64,000 nucleotides of DNA from Ascarosepion bandense (GCA_037127315.1 JBBBDQ010001153.1:4397501-4461500); one strand, 5' to 3'. Numbered from the stretch's first letter, positions 35,595-47,380 are shown. Translations and numbers: made by a program. Notes: generated by a model not told the origin, from the sequence alone.

Positions 35595-36019
35595 TGTTGT
35601 ATATCAATAAACAGACAAACACGCATATATATAAAAATATGAAGTTATATTTTTATTAATGACGATGGACCGTGTAGCCTAGGGAACAGAGAGCGAGAGC
35701 GCGCTTCTAAGGGTTGACGGGGGGGTCGTATCTGTTGCTCCTCTGGTCTGGTCTGGCTCTCTCGTCTGCCTCTGTCTCTCTGCTCTGTGCCTTGAAATCC
35801 GTGCGTCGAGGTCTTTTATAATCTCCAAACCGGTACTTCCGGATTTTGCCTCGCCCACGCACGCCCACGTAATTCTCAGAGACACCTGTTCTGTTTGCCT
35901 CTTGTAGCCATTTCCGCTACTGCCGGAAATAAGGTCAAACAAACATCCGTTCCTTTCAACGACCGGAAACGCCCCCGCTTGCTCAGCTTCCTCGGGTGGG
36001 GCGGGATTGTTATATTACA
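35595..36019 (-). repeat. LTR (5' LTR of the minus-strand element)
   Basis: 425 bp, nearly identical to the 33,254-33,667 copy, with the same TG...CA ends. The length difference comes from a short extra pyrimidine block near 35,755 and a shorter G run. Confidence 0.92.
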
Positions 36020-36023
36020 TAAG

Positions 36024-36795
36024 TAGTGTATTTAATAGTTAAAGCTTACGTCGATTTCAGAACTAACTTGTTGTCCTTATTTTTATTTAGTTCAATTCCA
36101 TAGTAAAGAAATGCAATGCTTTTCTTTACTGAAACCATGAGAATATTTGTGCATAATTCCAGTAATAACGCACACGTTTCAATAACTATTAACTTAATTG
36201 TTAACCAAACCGCTTCTTTTTCCAATATAGAGAGTGACTGCCAATACCTAAGGCACTTTTTGTTGAAATATTTTGAAATTAAGTGAAGTGAGTAATCAGT
36301 ATATAATTTGTCGACTGTCAAAAATATTTATTTTTATTACATTTGAAAATTATCTAAAGTTCAAAAGAGAAATAGTGTGGCAGAAGTAAAATCAGCAGAT
36401 TGCAAAAAAGCAGACGGAAGCATTTCTAAGCTATAACGATATCATTGGCACTAAAATTCAACTAAAAATCATTCTTACAAAGTCATTGCGTGACCAAGAG
36501 CTTAACATTCCTATAATAAAACCTGGATTTCAATATCACAATGGTCAATTTTTAAGTGACCTTTAGATAATAGTGATGTTCTGCTAGCATAAAAACACAA
36601 GTCATCGCAATCGAGTGTTTGAGTGTACTGCCCTTGTTCAAACTGCTTATTACACCAGAGACTATGCGTTCTCTGTCAGAAACTCAGAAGGCCCGCTCAA
36701 TATAGTCACAGTATAAACTAAAAGTTGGCTATGGGAATATTAAACAAACTAAATGTGGTAAGGAGAGGAACTATGCAATAAAGATTTTTAATTAT
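36024..36795. other. Intergenic, no supported gene
   Basis: AT-rich. A 91-codon minus-strand frame at 36,046-36,321 has no recognised domain and is left uncalled. Confidence 0.4.
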
Positions 36796-37277
36796 AGCTT
36801 CTGTTCTGACGAACTTGGGTCACTGGTGCCCCCTTCATAAGAATTTACTCGGGCAACCAGACTGGCAATAAGGTCTTACCTTTTTACAGTTAGATCAACC
36901 AAATGCAGGTGACAATTCTATTCCAGCAGCTTCTTTTCTCGCGCCTCCCGCCTGTGGAACTCCCTTCCACATAATTGCTTTCCTGACGGTTATAACCTCC
37001 AGAAATTTAAATGCAAAGTCAATTCCCATCTCTTACCCACATAACCCCAGCCATTTTTAGATCACCCCGTGTATCTTGTTTTTTTTCTTTCTCTCTACCT
37101 TCACAGCTGTCTCACTCCTGTGTTCACATCCTTCTCTTGCTCTTTCTCTTTCACCCCCTGTAGCTAGTTCGTCTTTGTCTTCATTCTCCTCCTGCCTAAT
37201 ACTTTAACTCTCTTATGTAACCCCCTGCACATTAGTGGCGTTAACGCCTTGCTTGGGGTGAAATGATAAAAAACAAT
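36796..37277 (+). mobile_element. 5'-truncated Jockey-like LINE (3' end only)
   Basis: Starts at the CSDELxSLVPP segment (about 36,800) and runs through TRATRL-like, FFSRASRLWNSLP and FPDGYNLQKFKCKVNSHL to a stop. A pyrimidine-rich 3' UTR follows, ending GGGGTGAAATGATAAAAAAC. It parallels 59,080-59,523 closely. A possible short target duplication, AATTAT, is present on both sides. This 5' truncation is what abortive target-primed reverse transcription leaves. Confidence 0.82.
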
Positions 37278-38492
37278 TATTTAGCCGTCCTATGAGAGGG
37301 ACATACTCAGATATGAGCAGATTAGCACTTTTCTGCAATTGACCATGTTACTCTCAATTTCCCTTCGTAATCAGAGTTCGGATAACAATTGTGTCGTATT
37401 TGTTCATAAATTCTACATGTAGTAATATAAGTTGCACAAAGAATTCGTAAAAAACTGGAATTATTAAATGTTTGAACGCATGAGTAAATAATTTCTATTA
37501 GGCATTTTATAATTAGTTGTTTAAAGTTCATCCACCCTAAACAATCTGATATGTCATTTCGTAAATTTAAAAAGGAAACTTCTAAATCACAATATAGATT
37601 TTTCGGGATGATATTTTCAAAGAAGCTCAAAATGTTAATAGTTCTAATTCAAGCGAGAAAGCATTTTATTGAAGTTAAGAACATTTAAGAGAGTCATTTT
37701 CGTTCACAAATGGCTAGTGAAGTACATTGTCTATTGAATAATAGCTACAAAAGTTCTGTGTTAAAGGCTTTCAATGGTGAGACAATTGTATTTAATTGGA
37801 TGCAAAAGAGTCTTGAAAATTATTGAGGGACCTGCGTTTATTCTAAGACTATAGCCATAGAATTAAGAAGCGGTTTTAATTTTATTATAACTGCCTCTCA
37901 AAAATTTCTTTTCTTCAGAAATTATAAAAACTAAAAAATTTCAGAAAAGTCAACAACCTCGTTTAAAACGATTTTGTCCTCGGAAACATCGGAGCAGTGA
38001 CAAATCCTTTGTTCTTCTGTCGTCAATAAAAATTAACACAAAAGACGGAAATCACCTTTCAAATGAAGCTAGGCACATAAAGTCATGCTAATAAAATAAA
38101 CTATAATCCAGTCACGTGTCGAAAAGATGATGAATATTTTTTAATCAACCACACGTTTAATATTTTCTTTCTTTAAAAGAATTTTTTGTGAAAAAGGTCG
38201 CTAGTCAATTTTTGCTGTTTCTTTTTACATAATTATTTTTTGACTAATTAAATGTTTGAGATAATGCATCAAATGGACGTTTAAGCTGAATCTCTTGAAT
38301 AAAATATTCAAAATGCTTGTCCTGGTAAACGTACAAAGAGGGTCAGGCAGTTTGGTTTGTTTAAATTCAAGTACCGAAGAAGCTTGACAGTTTGTGTCCA
38401 CTACGCGTACGCATTTCAATCCTCTCGAGAGAAAGCTAATAAACCTAATCATATATATATATATATATCGAGACAAGTATAATTATAATCTT

Positions 38493-38538
<46 letters not shown>
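37278..38538. other. Intergenic with (AT)n runs
   Basis: No supported gene. A 102-codon minus-strand frame at 37,322-37,630 has no recognisable domain. (AT)n runs at 38,450-38,468 and 38,496-38,540 border the next element. Confidence 0.4.
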
Positions 38539-38544
<6 letters not shown>

Positions 38545-39181
38545 GTGCAAAAGTATGAGGACGAACTATTTTATCTTTTATGGGGCATATTAACAGAAAA
38601 TAAACTATTCAATTAAAGTTATTTGATTTAGTCAACAAATGCTTTAACAAGAAAAAATACTTGGTACAAAATAAATTTAATATTTAGTATAATAGCCTTT
38701 TGCTTTGATCACAGCCTTCATTCTGTCAGGCATTGACATCACAAGTTTCTTCAATGTATCTAATAGTATCTCTTGCCAAGCAGCTTGTATTTGTTTCCAA
38801 AGTGTGTCTTGCAAAGTAACATTAGACTTATCAATTCGAGAGTGGGGAATAAGAAAAAGTCAGTCATATCCAAGGATAAAATATAATGAGTAGTTTCAAA
38901 ATAACTTGTTTAATAGAAAATAGGAAAATAGGAAAAATTAAATATAACTTCTTTTTAATACATTTCTTTTACACCTAGTTTTTACTAATCAGTATTTATT
39001 AGCAATTTACTTGGCTTTTCCCCTTGTGTTTGAATTTCAGTGAGTTTTTTATGAAAATCATCCTTGTCCTAATACTTTTGAACACTACCGGTACTGTTAG
39101 GACAGGGGTGATTTTAAACTTTATTTTGATGTCTCATAAAAGATAAAACAGTTTTTGTCCTAATACTTTTGCACTTTACTG
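38539..39181 (-). mobile_element. Tc1-type transposon deletion derivative, copy 1
   Basis: Ends are inverted: AGTACTGTGCAAAAGTATGA on the left, CCTAATACTTTTGCACTTTACTG on the right, followed inward by a shared TTTTATCTTTTATG(G/A)GGCATA-like block. On the minus strand, 38,816-38,680, a transposase C-terminus is kept: LWKQIQAAWQEILLDTLKKL, then MSMPDRMKAVIKAKG and a YYTKY end. The D/E catalytic region is gone. About 643 bp. A partial second terminus (GTTAGGACAGGGGTGATTTT) is shared with copy 2. Confidence 0.82.
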
Positions 39182-39279
39182 AATATATATATGTGCGATT
39201 AGTATACTGTTGTCATTTATTTTATTTTTTTCGCGTGCACGTTGTTTTTGATTTTGTCAACTGCACAGTATGATAATAT

Positions 39280-39955
39280 TAGTTGGACACCGTCTGTGAG
39301 AAGAGAAAGAAGCTGATGCAATTCATTCGGCCAAATATTTGTAAGCGGCATGCTGTAATGTTTAGCCTTCGCGCTGGAAGAATCAATACGAACATTTCAG
39401 AGTTTTGGATGCCAATCTGAAGACAGTACAGAGGGTTCGGAAAAGTATGGATGTGTGTAATGATTAGTACAAAAGTACGGCAGCTCGGAAAACTCACTCT
39501 GGTCATTCTGATAAGACAAAACTCCCGAATTTGTTGGTTAAGGCCTCAGACTTAACAAAAAGGACTACATCAAGTGCGTTGAGAAGACTGTGCTTCTAGG
39601 CCAAGATGTTGGCTGCTGAAAAACCCTATAGCTAGCAACAGGAATTGGCACTGTGCCATACAAGCAGAGGAATGCAAACAGAAATGTCTGACAATTTCTG
39701 CGGCCACATTACACCTTACATCTGGCTACCTAATTCCTCAGACTGCAACACTCTTATTATAATGGGGCGCAGTTAAGCGAGAGAGCAAAGAAAAGCTCCT
39801 TGTAACAGCAATGGGGAACTTAAGGCAAGGATTATGCAAACATTCAGCAAATTAAACAAGGACACCGCTAATAAGAGTTACAGATGATTCCCAACTCGTT
39901 TTGAGGTCCTCGTTGAAGCCATTCGTGTTTCTATTGAAAAAATTTACTCTTTAGT
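39280..39955 (+). pseudogene. mariner/IS630-type transposase pseudogene
   Basis: Plus-strand frames read as an eroded transposase. The helix-turn-helix region is near 39,345-39,440 (SLRAGRINTNISEFW, then a KTVQRV-like segment). A linker follows near 39,480 (ARKTHSGHSDK, seen across frames). After a large internal deletion comes the DDE end: an ALCHTS-like segment at about 39,650, EMSDNFCGHITPYIWLPNSSDCN near 39,690-39,750 across two frames, and LKARIMQTFSKLNKDTAN near 39,820. A mariner-type PNSPDCNPLDY motif is degraded. Terminal inverted repeats were not found. Confidence 0.65.
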
Positions 39956-40124
39956 ATTTCACGATATATTGATGTTTTATTTATCATGAAGGATAAATTT
40001 TATTTTACTCTTAACTGAATATATAGAATCATGTATGTATGTGTGTAGAGTTATTGGAATGCTTTATTTTTCAAACACGGTCAGCTCATTGTGGCCGTAT
40101 TCTTAGTTGATGTGTGTATGCGTG

Positions 40125-40190
40125 AGTGTGTGTGTGTCCAGCCACACTGATGAACTGTGATACAGCGAAACAGGCTTTTATGTAGATTAT
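40125..40190 (+). repeat. SINE tail segment
   Basis: CCAGCCACACTGATGAACTG followed by TGATACAGCGAAACAGGCTT matches the body of the SINE at 40,365-40,500. The tRNA-like head is missing. Confidence 0.6.
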
Positions 40191-40364
40191 TAATATATTA
40201 TGCTTTCATTACGATTGAGCTCTCTAGAGAAGAAAATATTAAAAACAGTTTCCACTTCTGCGATACATGTGTGGCTCTTCGGAAATTAATTGAGTTCTTT
40301 CGGTGACTGGCGTGTGTATAAAATGCTTATATACAACACGTCAAAATTTCCCTTCTCTGATTCC

Positions 40365-40500
40365 TTGCGCCTATGGCTGAGTGGGTAGCGACTGGGATTG
40401 ATACCAAATCGGTCGAGTTTCGATCCCGGCCAGGAGCAAGTAGATGTGTCTAGCCACACTAATGAGCTGTTATACAGCAAAACAGGCTTGTATGTGGATG
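40365..40500 (+). repeat. tRNA-derived SINE
   Basis: A good A box TGGCTGAGTGGG at 40,374-40,385 and B box GTTTCGATCCC at 40,417-40,427 form a tRNA-like head. A body sharing TAGCCACACTAATGAGCTGT and ACAGCAAAACAGGCTTGTAT follows, then a short (AT)n tail from about 40,503. Acceptor-stem pairing is poor, so it is not a working tRNA gene. Confidence 0.75.
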
Positions 40501-41365
40501 ACCAATATATATATATATATATGATTAAACTATTTTTATTCGGTATTTAAAAGAAATCAATAAAACTCCCACAATAAAATGAAACAGAACTAGAAAATAT
40601 GTCTTTCAGTGATCCATGCCCCTTGTGTGTATATGAAAAACTATATATTATTAAATTTCTTAAAAATAAGTCTATTAAATAAACGTAATAAAATTAATGT
40701 CATATGTAAACATTACAAAATGTTCACCTTAGAATATGGTTAATAATTTCTCATAAAAGAATATCGATTAACTAACATATATCTGGTACTTTGCTTTATA
40801 TTATGATAAATTAGTAACATAAAAATATTCAGAATTATGAAAATTAAGAATATATGAAGAATTAATAAAAAGAATGCACTCTGAACTGAAGAAAAATAAT
40901 TTAATCATACTAATAATCTCTTTAAGTCAGGTCAAAAATAAAAAGTGTTTTCTTTCTTTCCTTTTTTGTTTTTAAAATAGCTGAGATGCATAGAAATCTA
41001 AGAGAATTATCTTTATAGAGAATAATGTATATATATCTTACCGGATAAAATGACATTTCCCCGTAAGCATCGGAAAAAACACCGCCGCCCCCCAACATAT
41101 AACCGATATTTTCAAATTTCCAAGTCGACCTTCATTCTGATTAGTTAAATCAAAACACACCCATAAAATCTAAATTTTTGTGTCTTCCCCCTCCATATCA
41201 ATCCTTTAAATAGCAAACGTGTTGTTTTCTAAATTCCAATGTAAATCATTTTCACCATAGTCATTGAACATTGCCTGAGGACGAGATAAATCTCAAAACA
41301 TAGAAATTTCTGTGCCGCAATGTAAATGAAATTAATTTTAAATAAAAACAAATTAATTATATCTA
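40501..41365. other. Intergenic, no supported gene
   Basis: Starts with a short (AT)n run and continues as AT-rich sequence with no recognised element, up to the TA target site at 41,364-41,365. Confidence 0.45.
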
Positions 41366-41759
41366 CAGTACTGTGCAAAAGTATTTGGACAAGAACCATT
41401 TTATCTTTTATGAGGCATATTGACAGAAATAAGAAATTTAATTAAAGTAATTTTATTTGATTTACTCAACAAATGCTTTAGCAAGAAAAATACTTGTTAC
41501 AAAATAAATTTAATATTCAGTATAATAGCTTCTTGCTTTGATTCCAGCTTTCATTCTGTAAGGCATTGACATCACAAGCTTCTTCAATTTATCTAATGGT
41601 ATCTCCTGCCAAGCAGCTTGTATCTGTTCCCAAAGTATATCTTGAAAATTATTATTATATTAGATTTATCAAAAGTGTTAGGACAGGGGTGATTTTCAAC
41701 ATTATTTTGATGCCTCATAAAAGATAAAATAGTTCTTATCCTAATACGTTTGCACAGTA

Positions 41760-41760
<1 letters not shown>
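41366..41760 (-). mobile_element. Tc1-type transposon deletion derivative, copy 2
   Basis: Begins CAGTACTGTGCAAAAGTATT after TA (41,364-41,365) and ends GTTTGCACAGTAG before TA (41,761-41,762). It shares inner blocks with copy 1. The minus strand at about 41,645-41,515 encodes the same transposase C-terminus (LWEQIQAAWQEIPLDKLKKL, then VMSMPYRMKAGIKA). It is about 395 bp, with a larger internal deletion than copy 1. Confidence 0.85.

Positions 41761-41809
<49 letters not shown>
41761..41809. repeat. (AT)n microsatellite
   Basis: A pure AT run directly adjoining the Tc1-derived element. Copy 1 also abuts an (AT)n run, consistent with a TA target preference. Confidence 0.95.
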
Positions 41810-41816
<7 letters not shown>

Positions 41817-42089
41817 TATCCTGCCAACTATAACACTTCTCAACTTGAGTGAGAAGCCGACTATGGTTAGTAGAGGGTTTTACTGTATAAACAAATATTT
41901 TCTCGGCTTATTTAGATCAATTATGCAAAATCATCTAACCCATTTCTCTAGTTGACCTCTGAAGAATATAAGCGTTTTACCGGTTAGTAGTTTAGGTAAT
42001 TATAAGAATATCAAAATTTTCTCCATTCAGTTTTAGGTTAGGCAGTATTCGGCTTGTTTGTCATTTTCGCCATCTCATTCAAAGGGTCA

Positions 42090-42175
42090 TGAGGGTTGGT
42101 GAAGGATGCTCGGATAATTATGCTCAACCTATCTGATTAATTGAGAGTTGCTTGAGTTCGATCCTTAAGGACTCC
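42090..42175 (+). repeat. tRNA-like SINE remnant
   Basis: A B-box GAGTTCGATCC at 42,153-42,163 is preceded by GGGTTGGTGAAGGATGCTCG, a plausible decayed tRNA head. A similar weak signal (TTTCGAATTCC) lies near 43,113. Neither has a clear tail. Confidence 0.4.
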
Positions 42176-44756
42176 TTTTACCGTATCTGTTTTATCACAA
42201 TCAATTATGGCTCTTAATTAGTTCATTCTTATTTTATACCCATGTACAGCAAACCTAATTATGTCTTTCTGGTGATAAATTCACCTATCAAAAGATGTGA
42301 TCCCTACCCACTCTGTCATACTAGAAACCAAATTATCGAGATTTTTGTAAATGTTTCTCCACTAGGTCTAAACCACAGGAAGAGATATTCTAAATAACAG
42401 ATGTTTGATAAGCTTCTTTTTCTATATTATGATAATTTTATTTATTAAAGAAATTCAAATTTTAAAGATTTTTTTTGCCAATCTGAAATCTGTTTTCATT
42501 TTCAGATTGCAATAAAAATTACTGGCAAGCATTTTTCTTTATTTCTTCTCTGATGCACGTTGCTACCAATAAAACTTGTTCATTGAATTCGTTTGTAACT
42601 TTTTCTTGGCTTAGCTTAATTCTTTCATTTTATTTCTCGTCTAGGAAGATTCATAAAAATAAAGTTAGAAACTACGACAATAAAATTAAAGGTGACACTT
42701 GGAAGCTTTAATTTTCATGTCGGTAGAGAGTTTAAGTCGAGAAAGAATGTCTTCCAGCACCGTTAACACTTTTAAATGTAATCTTCCCGATTAGGTATTC
42801 TGATGTACAACTGAACATTTCAAAGGATGGATAAGTGCTTATACGCGTTTCCTTCAGAAGAGTAAAAGTAACAAATTGACAGGCAATAATAATAAAATTA
42901 AAAAACACGCGATCATGTAATTGGGAGATAAAAACTGAACACATATTTGACAATTTTTTCCAGTCAGCTGCAATGATTCATATATCTATTTAAGTAAAAT
43001 ACACTATCATTATAACCCGCAAGTATTTTTGATTTAGTTATTTAACTTGTTAGAAGATATAATGTGCGTGAGGGTCTAATGTATAGAGGCTCGGAATTTA
43101 AAATCAAGGAGTGGTTTTCGAATTCCAGTCGAGTTCACCTACACAAAATACTCTTGTTGCATGAGTCTTTCTTCTCTCCACCCCAGTTATGAGTTGAATA
43201 GCAGAACGGACTGAGTTTTTTAGCCTGTCTGCTGCAGAAAGAAATAGAAAGCTACGTTAAAATCTTTGACTTATCGGTCCTAAATTAAAAGTAACATGAT
43301 CTCCAACGCGTGTACCACGTATGGCAATTAACTGAGAAGATATAATTTATGAAATATTAAAGGAAATGCATTGTACCCATTAAAAATTACAGCATTTTTG
43401 CGTCTGTATCAGTTATATAGCTATTTTTCTGCTGTCGCTTTTCGAAGAAATTTTATTAAATTTGAATAACTCAAACGTCACTATAATTCATATCAGCAAA
43501 CATATTTTTATTTGATAATTTTTCAAGTCAGTCGCAATGACTAAAAGAAAAAGCGCAAGTAAAGTAGAAACTAAATGTTTTACTTTACTTATTTACACTA
43601 CCGATGCCCCTTTACCTATGTCATACTGTTATAAAGCAGAAACACAGACTTTAAAATAAGTACGGGCTTCAAAAGAAAAAGAAAATAAAGAACGAAATAA
43701 CAGTGACGGGGATAAGGGTAGCGTCAGGAATAAGAGGTTATTCAAATTAAACTGCTCAACCAATCAGACTTGAAAGGGTTGGCAAAAGCATAGAAACTGA
43801 AGTCGATTTATCGAATAATAACGCATTTGAAATTCAACTGCAGCCATTAAACATTACATTACAAAAGTGAAGACTCACAATGAGTGATACTGAATTTGCA
43901 ATCAGACAAGATCTGGATGAAAACGCTGTTTAATTTCTTAATAACAGAGAACATTCCCTATTAGTCTTCTAAATATTCAATTAACAAAGTAATAAAAGAA
44001 ATACACGGCATGAAGTAGATCCAGAAATCCCTAATTTCTCCGGATAATATAGTGACATGACAATGATAAGAATATCTATCAAGGAAGCTGAGTACAGTAA
44101 ATTTATTCATATTTTCAAATGGTACCATTTCAAAATGAATACAAGTACATTCATTTGGAATTGGAATTCACTAATTCCCTTTTTTCTAACAGTCCACAGA
44201 TTGAAAAGCACCTCCAAATATACATGTTAATTGTTATGGTAATACTAGTCATTCCCTTATGTGGAAATACTTGACATGCATTGGACAACTAACCAGTGTT
44301 ACTGTCGGTTGAGTTGAAATTTTAAAAATCTTTATATGAAAACATATTTCTGGAAAACAAATTTCTCAAGTTCACTATTATCGCAATGTCCAGCATTGAT
44401 GATGGAATCTTTCCTAACCTTTTTAAAGTAGTATGGAAGTTCAAAACTTTATTATGTCATTAATTTTACTTTGAGATTAATTTTATTTTTTACTGTTAGT
44501 GGAAGTCCTCAAGTGGTGTAGTTTCTATTTTTGGTATACTTCTTTTTGTCTATGATTCTGTTGCGCCAGTTCACAAGGTTCGATGTTCTTATCTAAGACC
44601 TACAGGCTATATCAACGCAAATGCTATGATAAAGTCCCTCAGAGGACAAAACGTGTCGGCTAAAATAAGTTTTCCTTTTGTCTTTATACATATTGTTCTT
44701 TTACAGATGTACTCTCTCTGAAACTTTTGCACGAAATTCAATCGTTATAATCGGAA
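42176..44756. other. Intergenic, no supported gene
   Basis: AT-rich. No domain recognised in either strand; open frames are short. Confidence 0.45.
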
Positions 44757-45482
44757 TATAGACAAAGTAAGCCACAAAGAATTGACGGAAATGCTCAGCA
44801 ACCTTGACATATTTGGGAAAAAACATTAGAGTAATCAAGGACCTCTTCTGGCAGCAAATCACCTGCATACGGACAGAAAAATGAGTGCAGCAGATATACA
44901 AAGATAGAAAGGGGCATAAGATGTGGATTCGTCTTTTCACCAGATCTATCCAACTTGTACAGCGAGACTATTGTGAAGACCCTAGAAGTTATGCCAGGAT
45001 TCGTCATTGGCAGTCACAATCTGAACAACGTAAGATAAGCAGATGATACAGTGATGATAGCAGACATGGAAAGAAAACTACAAGAAAGCCGAAAGAAAGA
45101 ACTACAAAGAAAACTACAAGAAAAGTGAATGTATGGTCAGCAGCAAAAAGAGGAACTCAAAATGTCATTTACAGCTTCGGATATTAAAATCAAGCAGGTA
45201 CAAAAATCTAATTACTTAGGATGTGTTCTAACAGAAGACAAAAAGTGCAACACTGAGATCCGAAGGCAAATTGGTGTGACGAAGGACGCATTCCAGAAAC
45301 TGAGTAGAGTATTAAAAGATAGGAAAATTTTGATACAAACAAAAAGGAGAATACTGGATTGCTATGTGATGTCAGTTCTTCAATATGGCAAAGAATGCTG
45401 GATAATTTCATCAAAGATGAAAGAGAAACTTGAATTAGCGGAAATGTAGTTCTACAGAAGGTTGCTGCAGATATCATGAATC
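44757..45482 (+). mobile_element. RTE-type LINE fragment
   Basis: Starts DKVSHKELTEMLSNLDIFGK (about 44,760) and continues through the YTKIERG-like and catalytic-box regions. At about 45,035 the box reads AGATAAGCAGATGATACAG, in which YADD is hit by a stop-like change (R-stop-ADD). It then deletes part of the linker and reads NYLGCVLTEDKKCNTEIRRQ through CYVMSVLQYGKECWIISSKM at 45,210-45,420. It is in the same order as the 20,800-21,470 part of the other RTE copy. Broken by frameshifts. Confidence 0.78.
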
Positions 45483-45735
45483 GCAGAGATGAATTGACTG
45501 TTTTATGTAAACATCGAAAATATTTTTCTTCGAAATTTAATTAAATACAGTGTTTAATTTATAACTTATGCTCCAATATAACTTAAAAGTGAAAAATTAT
45601 TTTACAAAAAATAAATGATCCACACAATACTTGTTTACTCATGAGGTAGCACAATATCAAATTTTTCAAAAATCCAACGTGCTGTTAGAAATTATTCTCC
45701 ATCCATTTAAATAATGTAGAGTCCCACAATGTATC
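45483..45735 (-). repeat. Satellite-like unit Z, single inverted copy
   Basis: The reverse complement aligns with the tandem units at 52,719-53,600. Shared blocks include AAGATACATTGTGGGACTCT, TACCTCATGAGTAAA, AAGCATAAGTTATAAAT-like and TTTTCGATGTTTACATAAAA. It lies directly against the end of the RTE fragment. Confidence 0.7.
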
Positions 45736-46159
45736 TTACCTAGGCAGAGTTAGAAAGTGACATGCCTTGACAGCAGATAATTCTGCTTCCTTTCGCGATC
45801 TAAATCTTCAACGCCATACTTACCTAATTTACATTTTTGATTAAACAATAATGACACACTTACAAGCATATTCTCTATCTACCCCTTCTACTACTACTAC
45901 CCCTTCTGTTTCTAAATAATTATGAATTCATCTTATATTTTGTACATAAATCATTTTCACGATTTATTTATACTATCATTTGAAGAACAACAACATTATT
46001 CTCAAACATTAAATGATTTGTGTAGTGTATGTTGCTTTTATAAACCATTGTAATAAAATAATTAAAATATTAAGCTTTACTTTGTATCGAACACTATTTC
46101 ACTATTTATAAGAGTAAATACTTGAACAGTGACTTTTAATCTACCTGTTCTTTGACTTT

Positions 46160-46229
<70 letters not shown>

Positions 46230-46907
46230 GCTTTAAAAGTAATGCTTCTCTCGTTAGGCATCATTCGCTTTTCAACCTTGGTGTACTCGACTGATGTTAG
46301 GTTAATATCAAAGACGATCGGTTTCGAGATTGGGTACAGACGCTTCATTTGCTTTCAACCGCTACTCCCACAATGTGACAGAAAATGAACATAGATTGGT
46401 TGGTACACTGAAAGCCTGTCGGTTTACCCTCGGCTGCTTGTGATAATGTGATCTCGAAAAAATAGATGACACCATGGTTATCTTCTAACGAAGGCTTTGT
46501 GGTTATTTCAGCAGTAGCCGTAGGAATTTATCATTTATATAAACACCATTCTTTTTTGCCTTTCTCCTGCACATTTGCTGACTTAACATTTTTCAATCTT
46601 ACTTTGCGCGTGATACACTACGCTCTCTTATAAAGACTGAGTCTTCACCGGATAGGTTGACTTAGTACGGTCAAAAGACGCATCATTGTCTTATAGTCCT
46701 TACTAGTCTCATTTTTTTAATCTACGGAGTTTATTTTTCTTATCATTGTGCAGGTGGTTTGCTGTCAGTATATGTTTTTGATTATTCTAACATCCTTCCC
46801 AAATATGTAATTTTACCTAGCAGTAACGTACTTATGCATAATCTCCACAAATACTGCTTTCCCCAAAACAACCATACTAAACTGTATACTTCAAACTCTT
46901 TCTCTGT

Positions 46908-46961
<54 letters not shown>

Positions 46962-47095
46962 CAGTTACTTAGTTTTGACTCATAATAAAATTAGACCAGG
47001 ACACAGTTTTATTAAAGAGTGTTCGATACAATTATATTGTAGAACTTTTTAATATTTTTATTTGTAAACGACTTAATAGGCAACCTAGATTTCTA
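45736..47095. other. Intergenic with two long (AT)n runs
   Basis: (AT)n at about 46,160-46,227 and 46,913-46,957. No gene recognised. Frames reading IYIYIY through the runs are artefacts. Confidence 0.5.
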
Positions 47096-47352
47096 CCATG
47101 TGGTGTCTTTAGGCGATTTGCAATAACTGATTTTTATCGTTTTATTAAGAAAACTCACATAACGTTTTTTTTTTTTTGAACGCACAATTTTCTATTAGGG
47201 TCATACAATCATGGATGAAAACGGGATAGCGTCTAATTTTGAAAAAAAAATGTGTTCATAAAAGTTTTAAAATCCCACTTACGTGAGCGTTCTGTAAAAG
47301 ATCGGTAAAAATCAGTTATTGCAAATCGTCTGAAGACACCACATAGTAAAAA
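47096..47352. repeat. Foldback element related to Penelope-like ends
   Basis: Left arm (ATGTGGTGTCTTTAGGCGAT then TTGCAATAACTGATTTTTAT) is mirrored by the right arm ending near 47,352 (AAATCAGTTATTGCAAATCG then TCTGAAGACACCACAT). Weaker pairing extends inward to A/T-rich runs. The arm sequence resembles the outer part of the inverted repeats of the Penelope-like element at 50,366-52,394. No coding sequence lies between the arms. Confidence 0.75.
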
Positions 47353-47372
47353 CTTAGGTCATGTAATAACTT

Positions 47373-47380
<8 letters not shown>

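Larger units (their letters stand above)
33254..36019 (-). mobile_element. Young, internally deleted LTR retroelement
   Basis: Two direct LTRs, TG...CA bounded, enclose about 1.9 kb and are flanked by 4-bp duplications TAAG (33,250-33,253 and 36,020-36,023). Orientation is minus. A purine tract GGGTGGGCGAGGAA abuts the 33,667 LTR edge on the minus strand, as a polypurine tract would. A candidate primer site (TGGTGCCTAAGTGACC) lies just inside the 35,595 edge. A strong splice donor (CCAAG|GTAAGTGA) follows near 35,371. No gag, protease, RT or integrase remnant was recognised inside; the only notable frame is the membrane-anchor ORF at 34,452-34,676. A degenerate array of about 20-base units (CAACTTTAACACCC type) lies at 35,095-35,190. 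Superfamily not determined; a 4-bp duplication allows Ty3/gypsy or BEL. Confidence 0.82.

Noticed and set aside
37322..37630. 102-codon minus-strand frame.
   Set aside because: No known motif and no context supporting a gene. A conserved small exon cannot be excluded without RNA data.
40365..40440. Functional tRNA gene.
   Set aside because: A and B boxes are good, but acceptor-stem pairing is poor and the sequence continues into a SINE body with a second copy of the body nearby.
46136..47052. Open frames rich in IYIYIY or with long repeats (also at 10,763, 11,489, 61,120-61,803).
   Set aside because: They are translations of (AT)n and (AC)n microsatellites.
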